Assembly (NCBI GenBank): GCA_029861845.1
Contig: JAOTYM010000028.1
Span: 1-41,299, forward strand
Source: Gammaproteobacteria bacterium
GTDB taxonomy: Bacteria; Pseudomonadota; Gammaproteobacteria; Acidiferrobacterales; SPGG2
Length of the DNA stretch: 41,299 nt
Reading direction: 5' to 3'
Part shown: piece by piece, positions 26,762-37,420 of the stretch
Layout: the number at the start of each line of letters is the position of its first letter
Position numbering within the stretch: the stretch's first letter is position 1
Position numbers and translations under genes: made by a program
Notes under the pieces: generated by a model
Databases searched by the model: none
Told to the model about the DNA's origin: nothing
What the model saw: the letters and a program-made list of their open reading frames with translations, nothing else

Positions 26762-27912
26762 TAGTTAGTATGCTCGGCCGCAGGCTGTTGCGGCGTCGTG
26801 GTGGTTGCGGGTCCGGTCTCCTCGGGGGGTGGCGTACCGGCGAACAGCTTTCTGGGATCAAACGCATCGCGCACCGCCTCGCCAATAAACATTAGGAGAC
26901 TAAGCATGGTCGCGATGGCAAAAAATCCAGTCAACCCCAGCCATGGCGCTTGCAAGTTGGCTTTGCCCTGAGCGAGCACTTCGCCGAGCGATGCCGAACC
27001 CGGCGGCAGGCCGATCCCGAGAAAATCAAGTCCGGTGAGGATCGTTACCGAACCGGTCAATGTGAATGGCATGAGGGTAATAGTGGAAACCATGGCGTTT
27101 GGCAATACGTGACGAAACATGATCATGGTGTCACTGACACCAAGCGCGCGCGCCGCTCGAATGAAATCGAGATTGCGCGCACGCAGAAATTCTGCCCGTA
27201 CTACACCAACAAACCCCATCCAACTAAAAAGTAACAGCAGCCCGAGTAACCACCAAAAGTTCAGCTCGACGATGCTGGCAAGAATGATAATCAGGTAAAG
27301 CATAGGCATGCCCGCCCAGATCTCCATAAAGCGTTGAAACAGTAGATCCAACCAGCCGCCGAAGTAGCCCTGCACCGCCCCCGCGATCACACCGATAACG
27401 GCGCTGACCACCGTGAGCGTGAAACCAAAAAGTATAGATATGCGAAACCCGTATATCAGGCGCGCCACGACATCGCGCGCCTGATCGTCGGTGCCCAGCC
27501 AATGTTCAGCGTCGGGGGGCGAGGGCGCCGGTACGGCAAGATCCCAGGCCACGGTGCGATGGTTATAACGTATGATCGGCCAAATCATCCAGCCGTTGTC
27601 ATTGATAAGCTTGGCAACGAAGGGATCTCGGTAATCCGCCGTGGTCGGAAATTCCCCACCGAAGGTCGTTTCTGGATAGGCCCTGAAGATTGGTATATAG
27701 ATATCGCCCTCGTAGTAGACGAGAAAGGGCTTGTCGTTAGCCACGAACTCCGAAAATAGGGTAACGACAAAGAATGCAAGAAAGATCCACAACGACCAGT
27801 AGCCACGTTTGTTTGCACGAAAATTTTGCAGTCGCCGCTCGGTAATCGGCGAGATCTTCATGCCCAGAAAAGTGAGTCGGGGTTTGGCAGTGTCGTTCTC
27901 GATCTGGCTCAT
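26761..27912 (-). CDS. yejE: Peptide ABC importer permease (YejE-like)
   Basis: This is an inner-membrane permease of the Dpp/Opp class. It has an N-terminal anchor helix (WSLWIFLAFFVVTLF), a periplasmic segment, and then five or six membrane helices within the BPD transport domain (EHWLGTDDQARDVVARLIYGFRISI to about 350). The EAA loop, which contacts the ATPase, is in RAARALGVSDTMIMFRHVLPNA. The 383-residue length fits YejE (E. coli 341), with a Pro/Thr-rich C-terminal tail. It starts directly after the yejB stop and overlaps yejF by one base. Confidence 0.93.
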   Translation of the reverse strand: MSQIENDTAKPRLTFLGMKISPITERRLQNFRANKRGYWSLWIFLAFFVVTLFSEFVANDKPFLVYYEGDIYIPIFRAYPETTFGGEFPTTADYRDPFVAKLINDNGWMIWPIIRYNHRTVAWDLAVPAPSPPDAEHWLGTDDQARDVVARLIYGFRISILFGFTLTVVSAVIGVIAGAVQGYFGGWLDLLFQRFMEIWAGMPMLYLIIILASIVELNFWWLLGLLLLFSWMGFVGVVRAEFLRARNLDFIRAARALGVSDTMIMFRHVLPNAMVSTITLMPFTLTGSVTILTGLDFLGIGLPPGSASLGEVLAQGKANLQAPWLGLTGFFAIATMLSLLMFIGEAVRDAFDPRKLFAGTPPPEETGPATTTTPQQPAAEHTN

Positions 27913-29031
27913 TTATGCCTCGCGCGCCTCGAAATCGATACGCGGATCGATGACCGTATACATGAAATCGCCCACTAAATTCATGAGAAGCCCGAGTAGT
28001 GAAAAGAAATACAGCGTGCCAAACATTAAAGGATAGTCACGCCCAAAGGCTGCCTCGAAGCCCAACAGTCCGAGCCCATCGAGCGAAAATATGATTTCGA
28101 TGAATACCGTATTGGTAAACAAAATACCGACGAATGCGGCCGGGAAACCTGCGATTATTAACAACATGGCGTTGCGGAAGACATGACCATAGAGCACACG
28201 ACGTTCGGTCAGACCCTTGGCCCTGGCAGTAAGCACATATTGTTGGTGTAGCTGTTCGAGGAAGAAGTTTTTGGTGAGCATGGTCAGCGTTGCAAAGCCA
28301 CCAAGCACCATAGAGATGATAGGCAGCGTCATGTGCCAGAAGTAATCGGCAATGCAGGCAGCATTACTCACACAACCCGTAAACCCGAGACCGAGATACT
28401 CTTCGGAGAGCAGGCCCCGTAAAGGAAACCAACTAAAGTAGCTGCCACCGACGAATATCACCAGCAAGAAAACCGCAAACAAAAAGCTCGGAATGGCGTA
28501 GCCAATAACGAGGACAAAGGTCGTCCCGACGTCAAAGCGACTGCCATCACGCACCGCTTTGGCAATACCGAGCGGGATAGAAATAAGGTAGACAATCAGC
28601 GTAGTCCACACGCCCAGTGAGATGGACACTGGCATCTTGTCGAGCACGAGATCCACGACCTTACGATCACGGAAAAAGCTCTCGCCAAAGTCAAAGACGA
28701 GGTAGCTGCGCATCATATCGAAAAAGCGTTGATGTAGCGGCTTGTCAAAGCCAAAGCGCTTCTCGAGTTCCTTAATAAATTCCGGATCGAGTCCTTGCGC
28801 ACCACGGTAGGCACTCTTGACGGTTTCCCCCAGTGCTGGTGTCTGCAGGGTCTCACCCGTTCCCACCCGGGTAATACGCTCGGTGATAGCCGAACCTTCG
28901 CCGGTGAGCTGGGCGATCGCCTGTTCGACTGGGCCACCAGGCGCGGTTTGAATCACGACGAAGTTGATCAACATGATCCCAAACAGGGTCGGGATGATGA
29001 GCAACAAGCGCCTGATGATATAAGCGGTCAT
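27913..29031 (-). CDS. yejB: Peptide ABC importer permease (YejB-like)
   Basis: This is the second inner-membrane permease of the importer, with 372 residues. The first helix is RRLLLIIPTLFGIMLINFVVI, and a long periplasmic insert follows that is typical of YejB relative to DppB. The EAA loop lies in TARAKGLTERRVLYGHVFRNA. I chose the ATG at 29031 (MTAYIIRRLL) because it forms an ATGA overlap with the yejA stop; an ATG at 29052 would only add seven residues inside yejA. Positively charged residues precede the first helix, as expected for this start. Confidence 0.93.
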   Translation of the reverse strand: MTAYIIRRLLLIIPTLFGIMLINFVVIQTAPGGPVEQAIAQLTGEGSAITERITRVGTGETLQTPALGETVKSAYRGAQGLDPEFIKELEKRFGFDKPLHQRFFDMMRSYLVFDFGESFFRDRKVVDLVLDKMPVSISLGVWTTLIVYLISIPLGIAKAVRDGSRFDVGTTFVLVIGYAIPSFLFAVFLLVIFVGGSYFSWFPLRGLLSEEYLGLGFTGCVSNAACIADYFWHMTLPIISMVLGGFATLTMLTKNFFLEQLHQQYVLTARAKGLTERRVLYGHVFRNAMLLIIAGFPAAFVGILFTNTVFIEIIFSLDGLGLLGFEAAFGRDYPLMFGTLYFFSLLGLLMNLVGDFMYTVIDPRIDFEAREA

Positions 29032-30983
29032 GAAATTCCCATGCGCTGCCACACACGACGAAACACGAAGAAGCCAGCAACCCCCAAACCCGCGATAACC
29101 ACGATCGTGGTACCGATACCGGGTGTAGCGGGGCTGCTTATGTCAGTGGCTTGGCCTTCCGTTTCGCGCTCGGCTTGCAAGCGCGCCGCCTTCACCGGGT
29201 CAAACCACCAGTAGTTAGTCGAGGTGCCAGACCTAGGGGTCACCTCGGGTCGCGAGAACTTGTCCCAAGAAAGAATACGTTGTACCTGCAAATGCCAGTG
29301 GGGGACGACGTAGTAACCGAACAGCAATACACGGTCGAGGGCACGGGTACGCGCGACCAAATCCTCCCGGTCGGGCGCGCTGATCACAAGTTCGATGAGT
29401 TCATCAACGACCGGGTCCTTGACGCCGGCGTAGTTGCGTCCAGCCGGTGAGTCCGCGGCGGCGCTGCTCCAAAAGTTTCGTTGCTCATTGCCGGGGGATT
29501 CGGAGGAACCCCAGACCGCAACAATCATGTCAAAGTCGAAGCTGCGCAAGCGGTTAATGTATTGCGACTGATCGACCAGACGTACCCGCGCATCGATACC
29601 AAGCCGTCTAAGATTACGCACGTAGGGTAAGACGATACGCTCGAACGCGGGGCTCACTAGCAAGATCTCGAACTCGAACGGTTGCCCAGTATGTACGTTA
29701 ATGAGTCGCGTGTCGTCCACAGTCCAGCCGACCTGTTCGAGCAGTGCAAACGCTTGGCGCAAGTTATTTCTCGGCCATCCGCTGCCATCGGTCGATGGTG
29801 CTTCGTAGGAGTGGGTAAAAATCTCGTCGGGTATGCGGCCACGATAACGCGCAAGGATCTCTAGCTCTTCTGCTTCGGGGGGACCAGTGGCGGCAAGCTC
29901 TGAGTTAGAGAAATAGCTCTCGGTACGGGTGTACTGACCAAAAAAGAGGTTCTTGTTGGTCCACTCGAAATCGAAGGCAAACGCCAAGGCTTGGCGTACC
30001 TTACGATCCTTGAAGATCTCACGCCGGCCGTTGTAGACAAACGCCTGCATGCCCGTAGGGCTGAAATGACGGACCTCTTCTTTTCTCAACCAGCCGTTGC
30101 GTACCGCCGGCACATCGTAGTCGAGCGCCCACGCCTTTGCCTGGTTTTCGAATCGAAAGTCGATCTCGCCCGCTTTCAGCGCTATGCGGATGGCGGTATC
30201 ATCATGATAGTAGTCGTAACGGATACGGTCGAAGTTATTGTGGCCCTTGTTCACCGGCAGATCCTTACCCCAATAGTCCTGCACACGCTCGGTAGTTACG
30301 AATCGACCCGCCTCAAACTTGGTGATGCGATAGGGACCGCTACCGAGGGGCGGGTCCAACGTCGTACTTTCGAAGTCACCCGCATCCCAGTAGTGCTTGG
30401 GCAAGATGGGGAGCTGACCCACGATTAGTGGTAACTCGCGGTTGCCCTTCTCAGCGAATGTAAATTTCACTGTTTGCGGACCGACCTTTTCGGCGCTAGC
30501 GACACTTGCGTAGTAAAAGCGGTAGAAAGGTTGGCCCTTGTTCTTTAACGCATTAAACGACCAGATAACATCCTCGACCGTAATCGGCTTGCCGTCATGC
30601 CAACGGGCTTGCGGGCGCAGACCAAAGATTACCCACGAGCGATCACCGGGAATCTCGATGGATTCGGCGATCAAACCGTACTCGGTGAAAGGCTCGTCAG
30701 CACTCGCCGTGAGCAATGTTTCAAAGGAGGTCCCCGCCGCCGGATTACCTTTGGGGATAAACGGGTTGAAGCTATCGAAAGTCCCTTGTACGCCGAGGCG
30801 AAGTGTACCACCCCTGGGCGCATTCGGGTTTACATAGTCGAAATGTTGGAAATCCGGGCCATACTTTGGCGTCCCATGCATCGCCAAGGCATGCGTTGTT
30901 TGGACTGGGGCCGGGCGCGCAGTATCAACGCTGATGAACATCAACCAAGGTATGACGAACATGCGCGTCCAATCCTGCCACAT
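29028..30983 (-). CDS. yejA: Extracellular peptide-binding protein (YejA-like)
   Basis: This family-5 solute-binding protein captures oligopeptides in the periplasm for the YejBEF permease. The SBP_bac_5 fold is visible from HALAMHGTPKYGPDFQHFDYVNPNAPRGGTL through LGSGPYRI and FSPTGMQAFVYNGRR. A hydrophobic C-terminal segment followed by basic residues (TTIVVIAGLGVAGFFVFRRVWQR) is unusual: it would tether the protein to the membrane. The frame is open to 31070, but the ATG at 30983 (MWQDWTRMFVIPWLMFI, signal-like) with GGGG six bases upstream gives a better start and 651 residues; ATG 30962 is an alternative. It heads yejABEF and is divergent from glcD, whose start lies 143 bp away. Confidence 0.9.
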   Translation of the reverse strand: MWQDWTRMFVIPWLMFISVDTARPAPVQTTHALAMHGTPKYGPDFQHFDYVNPNAPRGGTLRLGVQGTFDSFNPFIPKGNPAAGTSFETLLTASADEPFTEYGLIAESIEIPGDRSWVIFGLRPQARWHDGKPITVEDVIWSFNALKNKGQPFYRFYYASVASAEKVGPQTVKFTFAEKGNRELPLIVGQLPILPKHYWDAGDFESTTLDPPLGSGPYRITKFEAGRFVTTERVQDYWGKDLPVNKGHNNFDRIRYDYYHDDTAIRIALKAGEIDFRFENQAKAWALDYDVPAVRNGWLRKEEVRHFSPTGMQAFVYNGRREIFKDRKVRQALAFAFDFEWTNKNLFFGQYTRTESYFSNSELAATGPPEAEELEILARYRGRIPDEIFTHSYEAPSTDGSGWPRNNLRQAFALLEQVGWTVDDTRLINVHTGQPFEFEILLVSPAFERIVLPYVRNLRRLGIDARVRLVDQSQYINRLRSFDFDMIVAVWGSSESPGNEQRNFWSSAAADSPAGRNYAGVKDPVVDELIELVISAPDREDLVARTRALDRVLLFGYYVVPHWHLQVQRILSWDKFSRPEVTPRSGTSTNYWWFDPVKAARLQAERETEGQATDISSPATPGIGTTIVVIAGLGVAGFFVFRRVWQRMGIS

Positions 30984-31126
30984 AGGCTGCCCCAAACCGC
31001 CCGTTGCGGGTACGGCGTGATTTTCCCATATGCTATCGCCAATGGCACATTTGCCCGCCCTTTGGACCACGCCTTGTCGCCACGGCGTCTGGGCGCTAAT
31101 CTGTGCCTATCTTAGGTGCCGCCACG

Positions 31127-32620
31127 ATGACCACGCCGATGCCAAAACTCGCTAACACCGATCCGGCCAAAAAACAGTCGCTGGTTGACAGTTTGCGGGC
31201 GTTTCTGCCATCGGCATCGGTGCTCTACAGCGATGAAGAGCTAAAGCCTTACGAATGCGACGGGTTGTCGGCCTATCGACAAGTGCCGCTTGTCGCGGTG
31301 CTCCCGGAAACGGTCGAGCAGGTGCAACATATCCTGCGACTATGTAGTGCGCGCAAGGTTCCCGTGGTGGCGCGCGGTGCCGGTACCGGGCTTTCCGGCG
31401 GTGCGTTACCATTGGCCGACGGCGTACTCCTGGGCCTGGCGAAGTTCAATCGCATCCTAGAAATCGATCCGGTCAAGCGGATAGCACGCGTGCAACCTGG
31501 GGTAAGAAATCTTGCCGTTTCGCAAGCGGCGGCACCGCACGCGCTTTACTACGCACCCGATCCATCTTCCCAGATCGCCTGTTCTATCGGCGGTAATGTG
31601 GCGGAAAATGCTGGCGGCGTGCACTGCCTTAAATACGGTTTAACCGTGCATAATATTTTGAAACTCGAGGTAGTTACGATCGATGGCGAACTTATTACCA
31701 TCGGCGCCGACGGCCTCGATAGTCCCGGTTACGACTTGCTGGCGCTGATGACAGGCTCCGAAGGTATGCTTGGCGTAATCGTCGAGGTTACGGTCAGGCT
31801 GCTGCCGCAACCCGAATCGGCGCAGGTAATCCTTGCTGCGTTTGACGATATCGAAAACGCCGGCAGCGCCGTGGCGCACATTATCGGGGCCGGTATTATT
31901 CCGGCTGGCCTTGAGATGATGGATAAGCCAGCAATCCGCGCCACCGAAGACTTTGTGCATGCCAATTATCCGACCGACGCGGAAGCGATGTTGTTATGTG
32001 AGGTAGACGGCACCAGCGCCGAGGTCGCCGAACAAATCGCGCGAGTGGAAGACGTGCTCAATAGCTGTGGCGCCACTGAGATTCGCAGAGCCAGCGATGA
32101 ACAGGAACGTATGGTTTTTTGGTCGGGGCGTAAGGCCGCATTCCCGGCGGTGGGCCGCATTAGTCCTGACTACTACTGTATGGATGGCACCATCCCACGT
32201 CGTCGATTGAGCAAAGTACTCACACGGATCGGACAGTTATCCGAGGAATACGGGCTACGGATCGTCAATGTGTTTCACGCCGGCGATGGCAATCTACACC
32301 CACTAATCTTGTATGATGCTAACAAGCCCGGTGAACTCGAACGCACCGAAGAGCTAGGCGGTAAGATCTGTCAGCTGTGTGTCGAGGTAGGCGGTACTAT
32401 CACCGGCGAGCATGGCGTCGGCGTGGAGAAAATCGACCAGATGTGTGTACAGTTCGATAAGTCAGAGCTGACGCAGTTTCACGCCGTTAAACACGCCTTT
32501 GACCCAGACGGCCTGCTTAACCCAGGCAAGGGTGTGCCTACGTTACGCCGTTGCGCTGAGTTTGGCGCCATGCATGTACACGGTGGCAAACTCCCACACG
32601 CAGACTTGCCTCGCTTCTAG
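31127..32620 (+). CDS. glcD: Glycolate oxidase, FAD-linked subunit GlcD
   Basis: GlcD is the catalytic subunit of glycolate oxidase, which makes glyoxylate from glycolate. The PCMH-type FAD-binding domain is evident in VPVVARGAGTGLSGGALP and SCIGGNVAENAGGVHCLKYG. The C-terminal FAD-oxidase domain contains VFHAGDGNLHPLI and TGEHGVGVEK. I chose the ATG at 31127, with AGGTG nine to twelve bases upstream, giving 497 residues; an in-frame GTG at 31103 and an ATG at 31139 are possible. It starts glcDEF and is divergent from yejA. Confidence 0.95.
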   Translation: MTTPMPKLANTDPAKKQSLVDSLRAFLPSASVLYSDEELKPYECDGLSAYRQVPLVAVLPETVEQVQHILRLCSARKVPVVARGAGTGLSGGALPLADGVLLGLAKFNRILEIDPVKRIARVQPGVRNLAVSQAAAPHALYYAPDPSSQIACSIGGNVAENAGGVHCLKYGLTVHNILKLEVVTIDGELITIGADGLDSPGYDLLALMTGSEGMLGVIVEVTVRLLPQPESAQVILAAFDDIENAGSAVAHIIGAGIIPAGLEMMDKPAIRATEDFVHANYPTDAEAMLLCEVDGTSAEVAEQIARVEDVLNSCGATEIRRASDEQERMVFWSGRKAAFPAVGRISPDYYCMDGTIPRRRLSKVLTRIGQLSEEYGLRIVNVFHAGDGNLHPLILYDANKPGELERTEELGGKICQLCVEVGGTITGEHGVGVEKIDQMCVQFDKSELTQFHAVKHAFDPDGLLNPGKGVPTLRRCAEFGAMHVHGGKLPHADLPRF

Positions 32621-32646
32621 GTGCAAACCCGTACAAAAGCCTTGCC

Positions 32647-33705
32647 TTGACGCTTGAATCAAAAGACATAGAAGCAATCGTTCGCGCTGCTGCTGCCGAA
32701 GCAGCACCGTTGCGGATTCGCGGTGGTGACACCAAGGCGTTTTACGGTAGGCAAACGAACGGTCAACTTCTAGATGTCAGTGGTCACGCCGGCATCATTA
32801 GTTATGAACCGACGGAACTGGTAATTACCGCGCGCGCCGGCACCCGACTAAAAGACATCGAGGCGGCGCTGGCTGAGAGCGACCAAATGCTGTCATTCGA
32901 ACCGCCGCACTTTGGTGACGGTGCTACATTGGGTGGTGCCGTGGCCAGTGGACTGTCCGGCCCAGCCCGACCCTATACGGGTGCGCTACGAGACTTCTTG
33001 CTGGGTGTTGTTTGCATTAACGGTGCAGGCGAACGTCTATCGTTCGGTGGACAGGTGATGAAAAACGTAGCCGGCTACGACATATCCCGACTTATGGCTG
33101 GCGCCATGGGGACCTTGGGTGTCATGCTCGAGTTATCGTTAAAGGTTTTACCGAAACCAACGTGTGAGTTGACGTTGGCATTTGCCGTCGACGCCGCCAC
33201 TGCTATTGCCACTACGGCCAAATGGGCAGCGCAACCATTACCATTTTCCGCCGCCTGTCATGACGGTGAGATATTACGAGTACGATTGTCGGGATCGGAG
33301 AGCGGCGTTAATGCGGCACATCAGAAAATCGGTGGCGAGGAAGTTGCTGACGGTGATTCCTACTGGCAGGCACTACGCGAACATCGATTGCCCTATTTTA
33401 GTAATACACAACCCCTCTGGCGGTTGTCGGTACCCGCTACCACCCCTGCAACCAGCATCAATGGTCAATGGATATTGGATTGGGGAGGCGCCCAGCGTTG
33501 GTGCGTAAGCGATATACCAGCTGATTTGATCCGGCAGCAGGCATCATCCGTTGGCGGTCATGCCATTCTTTTCCGAGGTGGCGATCGTACTAGTGAAGTC
33601 TTTCATCCGTTGCCAGCACCATTGGTGACTCTGCATCGTCGACTCAGAGACGCATTTGATCCGAAAAAGATATTAAATCCCGGGCGGCTTTATCGCGACC
33701 TATAA
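32647..33705 (+). CDS. glcE: Glycolate oxidase, FAD-binding subunit GlcE
   Basis: This is the second flavin-binding subunit of glycolate oxidase, with 352 residues. PCMH-type FAD motifs are present: PLRIRGGDTKAFYG, GDGATLGGAVASGLSGP, and NVAGYDISRLMAGAMGTLG. The C-terminus DAFDPKKILNPGRLY is family-typical. The start appears to be a TTG at 32647 with no good Shine-Dalgarno, 26 bp after glcD; the frame is open upstream without another plausible start. Translation may depend on coupling to glcD. Confidence 0.93.
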   Translation: MTLESKDIEAIVRAAAAEAAPLRIRGGDTKAFYGRQTNGQLLDVSGHAGIISYEPTELVITARAGTRLKDIEAALAESDQMLSFEPPHFGDGATLGGAVASGLSGPARPYTGALRDFLLGVVCINGAGERLSFGGQVMKNVAGYDISRLMAGAMGTLGVMLELSLKVLPKPTCELTLAFAVDAATAIATTAKWAAQPLPFSAACHDGEILRVRLSGSESGVNAAHQKIGGEEVADGDSYWQALREHRLPYFSNTQPLWRLSVPATTPATSINGQWILDWGGAQRWCVSDIPADLIRQQASSVGGHAILFRGGDRTSEVFHPLPAPLVTLHRRLRDAFDPKKILNPGRLYRDL

Positions 33706-33748
33706 CTAGCAAATGAAAAAACGTCGCACACCATGAATCAGAGGCGCT

Positions 33749-34960
33749 ATGCAAACCGCACTCGCTGAATTCATCAAAGAAACGGCAGAGGGCCTGGAAG
33801 CCGAACAAATATTACGCAAGTGTGTGCACTGTGGGTTTTGCACTGCTACCTGTCCCACCTATCAACTTCTGGGCGATGAGCTCGACGGACCGCGCGGGCG
33901 AATTTATCTAGTAAAGCAAGCATTGGAGGGCGATACCGTTTCTAGCCGTACCCAGTTGCACTTGGATCGTTGTCTCGGGTGTCGCGCCTGCGAAACTACC
34001 TGCCCATCGGGTGTGCAATACGGGCGCCTTGCCGACATTGGTCGCAAAGTGGTCGAAGAACAGGTCGGACGTTCGTGGCCGGATCGCGTGCGACGCGGAA
34101 TACTGCAAATGGTATTGCCCTATCCGTCACGTTTTGCGCCCGTGCTAGCACTGGGACGGGCAATACGCCCGATATTACCGCGCGTATTGCGGCGCATGGT
34201 GCCGCCGCGCGATGCGCCAGGGAGCTGGCCGATACCGCGCTACCGCCGACGCATGCTGGTCTTGGATGGCTGCGTGCAGCCGGCACTGGCGCCGCGTATC
34301 AATGCCGCCACCGCGCGCGTGCTTAGTCGCTTCGGTATCAGCTTGGTACGCGCTAATCTGGCGGGATGTTGTGGTGCCATGAGCTATCACCTCACAGCCC
34401 AAGATCAGGGCCTCAAGTTCGCGCGTCGAAACATCGACGCATGGTGGCCCGAGCTGGAAGACGGTGCCGAGGCTATCGTAATAACGGCAAGCGGTTGCGG
34501 TGTGTTCATCAAAGAGTATGGTCACCTGCTGCGCCACGATTCGCGCTATGCCGATAAAGCGGCGCGCGTCTCTGCTGCGACGCGTGACATTGCTGAGATC
34601 CTTGTCGAAAACGATATTAAAGATCTAGATAACCACCCCAGGAAGATTGCCTTTCAATGTCCTTGTAGCCTACAGCATGGACAAAAGCTTGGCGGCGTGG
34701 TTGAAAACTTTTTGCGAAAACTGGGTTTCGAATTAACGCCGGTACCAGATGAGCATCTCTGCTGTGGCTCGGCGGGTACTTACTCAATACTTCAAAAGGG
34801 GCTTTCCCAACGCCTACTTACCAATAAACTCAAGGCCCTAGAGTCGGGCGCCCCCGACATGATTGTTACTGCCAATATTGGCTGCCTCACCCACCTGCAA
34901 ACGCGGGCGAATGTGCCGGTGAAACATTGGATCGAACTATTAGATATCGCGTCGGACTAA
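33749..34960 (+). CDS. glcF: Glycolate oxidase, iron-sulfur subunit GlcF
   Basis: GlcF passes electrons from glycolate to the quinone pool at the membrane. Two [4Fe-4S] motifs lie near the N-terminus: C25-x2-C28-x2-C31-x3-C35, and C75-x2-C78-x2-C81-x3-C85. Two cysteine-rich CCG domains follow (LAGCCGAMSYH and HLCCGSAGTYS). The 403-residue length matches GlcF. The ATG has AGAGGCG about six bases upstream, 43 bp after glcE. It converges on glcB across 41 bp. Confidence 0.96.
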   Translation: MQTALAEFIKETAEGLEAEQILRKCVHCGFCTATCPTYQLLGDELDGPRGRIYLVKQALEGDTVSSRTQLHLDRCLGCRACETTCPSGVQYGRLADIGRKVVEEQVGRSWPDRVRRGILQMVLPYPSRFAPVLALGRAIRPILPRVLRRMVPPRDAPGSWPIPRYRRRMLVLDGCVQPALAPRINAATARVLSRFGISLVRANLAGCCGAMSYHLTAQDQGLKFARRNIDAWWPELEDGAEAIVITASGCGVFIKEYGHLLRHDSRYADKAARVSAATRDIAEILVENDIKDLDNHPRKIAFQCPCSLQHGQKLGGVVENFLRKLGFELTPVPDEHLCCGSAGTYSILQKGLSQRLLTNKLKALESGAPDMIVTANIGCLTHLQTRANVPVKHWIELLDIASD

Positions 34961-35001
34961 TGCTATCTACAACTCGCCCAGACCCCGGTGTTGGGTGAAG
35001 C

Positions 35002-37191
35002 CTAGCGCGCGCCAAGTGTTTGCTTGACCTGGCGCCGCCGCGTGTGCAGCACCGGCTCGGTGTAACCATTAGATACATCGCGCCCCTTAAACACCAAATC
35101 CAGCGCCGCCTGAAAGGCGATATTGTTATCGCAATCTGGCGCCATGGCTCGGTAAGCTGGATCACCTGCGTTTTGCGTATCAACGACTACGGCCATCTTG
35201 CGGAAGGTTTCTATTACCTGCTCTTTGTTGGTAATTCCGTGGCACAGCCAGTTCGCGATGTGTTGACTAGATATGCGCAATGTCGCGCGGTCTTCCATTA
35301 ACGCAATGTCATTAATATCCGGCACTTTCGAACAACCGACGCCTTGGTCTATCCAACGCACGACGTAACCTAATAGTCCCTGGATATTGTTATCAAGTTC
35401 TCGTTGAATATCGCTGTCACTTGGTGGACCATCTGTCATCACCGCCAATGTCAGGATATCGTCGAGATTAGCGCGGCCGCGGCTCGCAAGTTGTGCTTGA
35501 CGGGCAGACACGTCGATCTGATGGTAGTGCATGGCGTGCAAGGTGGCCGCTGCCGGTGAAGGTACCCAAGCCGTGTTGGCACCTGCCTCGACATGGCCGA
35601 TCTTGGTTTCCACCATCGCCTTCATCGCATCGGGCGCCGGCCACATGCCCTTGCCGATCTGCGCCTTGCCACATAACCCGCACTCGATACCGATATCGAC
35701 GTTCCAGTCTTCATAGGCCAGTATCCAAGGCTGCGACTTCATCTCCGCCTTCGGGATCACTGGGCCCGCTTCCATCATGGTGTGAATCTCGTCACCGGTA
35801 CGATCGAGAAAACCTGTATTGATAAAGATCACTCGATCCATGGCGGCACGAATACATTCTTTGAGGTTCACGGTTGTACGTCGCTCCTCATCCATAATGC
35901 CGATCTTCAATGTGTTTCGCGCCAGACCTAACGCATCCTCCACGCGCGAAAACAGTTCAACCGTAGCCGCGACCTCCTCGGGACCATGCAATTTGGGCTT
36001 AACGATGTTGACGCTACCAGTCCTTGAATTCTTCAGCTTTCCTGTGCCTTTTAAGTCGTGCAATGCCGCCAACGTCGCCACCATCGCGTCTAAGAACGCT
36101 TCAGGTATTTCTTTACCGTCTTTGGTGACCACCGCATCCGTATACATATGGAGGCCCACATGGCGTACCAGCAATAAACTGCGGCCATGCAAGGTTAGCG
36201 GATTGCCGGCCGGATCAGCGTAGTGGCGGTCTGGATTGAGCGATCGGTTAATGTTCTTGCCACCCTTTTCGAATTTCGCCGTCAGGGTGCCCTTCATGAG
36301 CGCACACCAATTGCCATATACCTTTGCTTTGTCCTCGGCATCTACCGCCGCCACTGAGTCTTCAAAATCCTGAATAGTGGTCACCGCTGCTTCAAGCTCA
36401 ATGTCTTTAATCCCAGCGTTGTGGGCCTGACCAATTGGATGATCCCGGTCGATACGGATATCGATGTGTAAGCCATGATTCTGTAGCAGTATGCTTTGTA
36501 ATTTTCCATCCAACTCACGATAACCGACAAACTGCGTGGTATTCGCTAATGCGGTCTCCGGACTGTCGTTCAACACAGCAACGAGGCGTTTGCCAGCGCC
36601 ACTATCTCGCAGCATGAACTCTTTAACGTCGCCATAGCTGCCATCGGCGAGCGCGACCGTCGAATCGAGAAACGCGTTGGCACGATCAAAAACTTTTTGC
36701 CCGCGTTTCGGGTTGTACTTATCACCGCGCTCGGCGCCGTCCGATTCGTCAATCACATCTGTTCCATAGAGGGCGTCGAACAGACTGCCCCAGCGCGCGT
36801 TAGCCGCGTTGAGGGCATAACGAGCGTTATCTACCGGCACCACGAGTTGCGGTCCGGCGATATGAGCAAGCTCATCATCGACATTTTGCACCGTCGCCTT
36901 GAACGGTGTGCCTTCGGGTACGATATAACCCATCTCAGTCAAGAAGGCCTTTTGCGCGCCGATGTCTAGGTTGCCCCGGTTTTGTCGGTGCCAATCGTCG
37001 ATTTTTCGTTGCAGGGCGTCACGCTTATCCAACAGCGCCCGATTCTTAGGCGCTAGATCCATGACGATACCGTCAAGCGCAGTCCAGAATGCTTCTGGCG
37101 CTATACCAGTACCGGGGGCAATTTCATTGTCGACAAGGTCGTACAGCGATTTAGCGATTTGCAGATTTCCGATCTCAACTCGTTGTTGCAT
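35002..37191 (-). CDS. glcB: Malate synthase G
   Basis: The enzyme condenses glyoxylate with acetyl-CoA to malate. At 729 residues it is isoform G, which in E. coli is the malate synthase of glycolate growth, unlike the shorter AceB of the acetate shunt. Recognisable stretches include [77 protein letters not shown] and [21 protein letters not shown] chose the ATG at 37191 over a GTG at 37200. It is convergent with glcDEF, so glycolate can be converted to malate by enzymes encoded here without isocitrate lyase. Confidence 0.97.
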   Translation of the reverse strand: MQQRVEIGNLQIAKSLYDLVDNEIAPGTGIAPEAFWTALDGIVMDLAPKNRALLDKRDALQRKIDDWHRQNRGNLDIGAQKAFLTEMGYIVPEGTPFKATVQNVDDELAHIAGPQLVVPVDNARYALNAANARWGSLFDALYGTDVIDESDGAERGDKYNPKRGQKVFDRANAFLDSTVALADGSYGDVKEFMLRDSGAGKRLVAVLNDSPETALANTTQFVGYRELDGKLQSILLQNHGLHIDIRIDRDHPIGQAHNAGIKDIELEAAVTTIQDFEDSVAAVDAEDKAKVYGNWCALMKGTLTAKFEKGGKNINRSLNPDRHYADPAGNPLTLHGRSLLLVRHVGLHMYTDAVVTKDGKEIPEAFLDAMVATLAALHDLKGTGKLKNSRTGSVNIVKPKLHGPEEVAATVELFSRVEDALGLARNTLKIGIMDEERRTTVNLKECIRAAMDRVIFINTGFLDRTGDEIHTMMEAGPVIPKAEMKSQPWILAYEDWNVDIGIECGLCGKAQIGKGMWPAPDAMKAMVETKIGHVEAGANTAWVPSPAAATLHAMHYHQIDVSARQAQLASRGRANLDDILTLAVMTDGPPSDSDIQRELDNNIQGLLGYVVRWIDQGVGCSKVPDINDIALMEDRATLRISSQHIANWLCHGITNKEQVIETFRKMAVVVDTQNAGDPAYRAMAPDCDNNIAFQAALDLVFKGRDVSNGYTEPVLHTRRRQVKQTLGAR

Positions 37192-37420
37192 ACTAAACAC
37201 TCGGCTTTCTTCTATTAGTTGGTATTTGAGGCATACCCACCTTCATCGGCCTTGGCCGTATACTGGTGCCCCGAAGGCACCGTAGTTTAACCCAATGCCG
37301 CTTTCGACGGGACGGCATCGAGGGCCGATTTGGGCCGGCGTGCCATCGGCGGCTAAACTTTATACCTTAATATAGTGAACTCTGGACGCCAACGGCTGAC
37401 TAAAAGGGCAATCAGCACAT

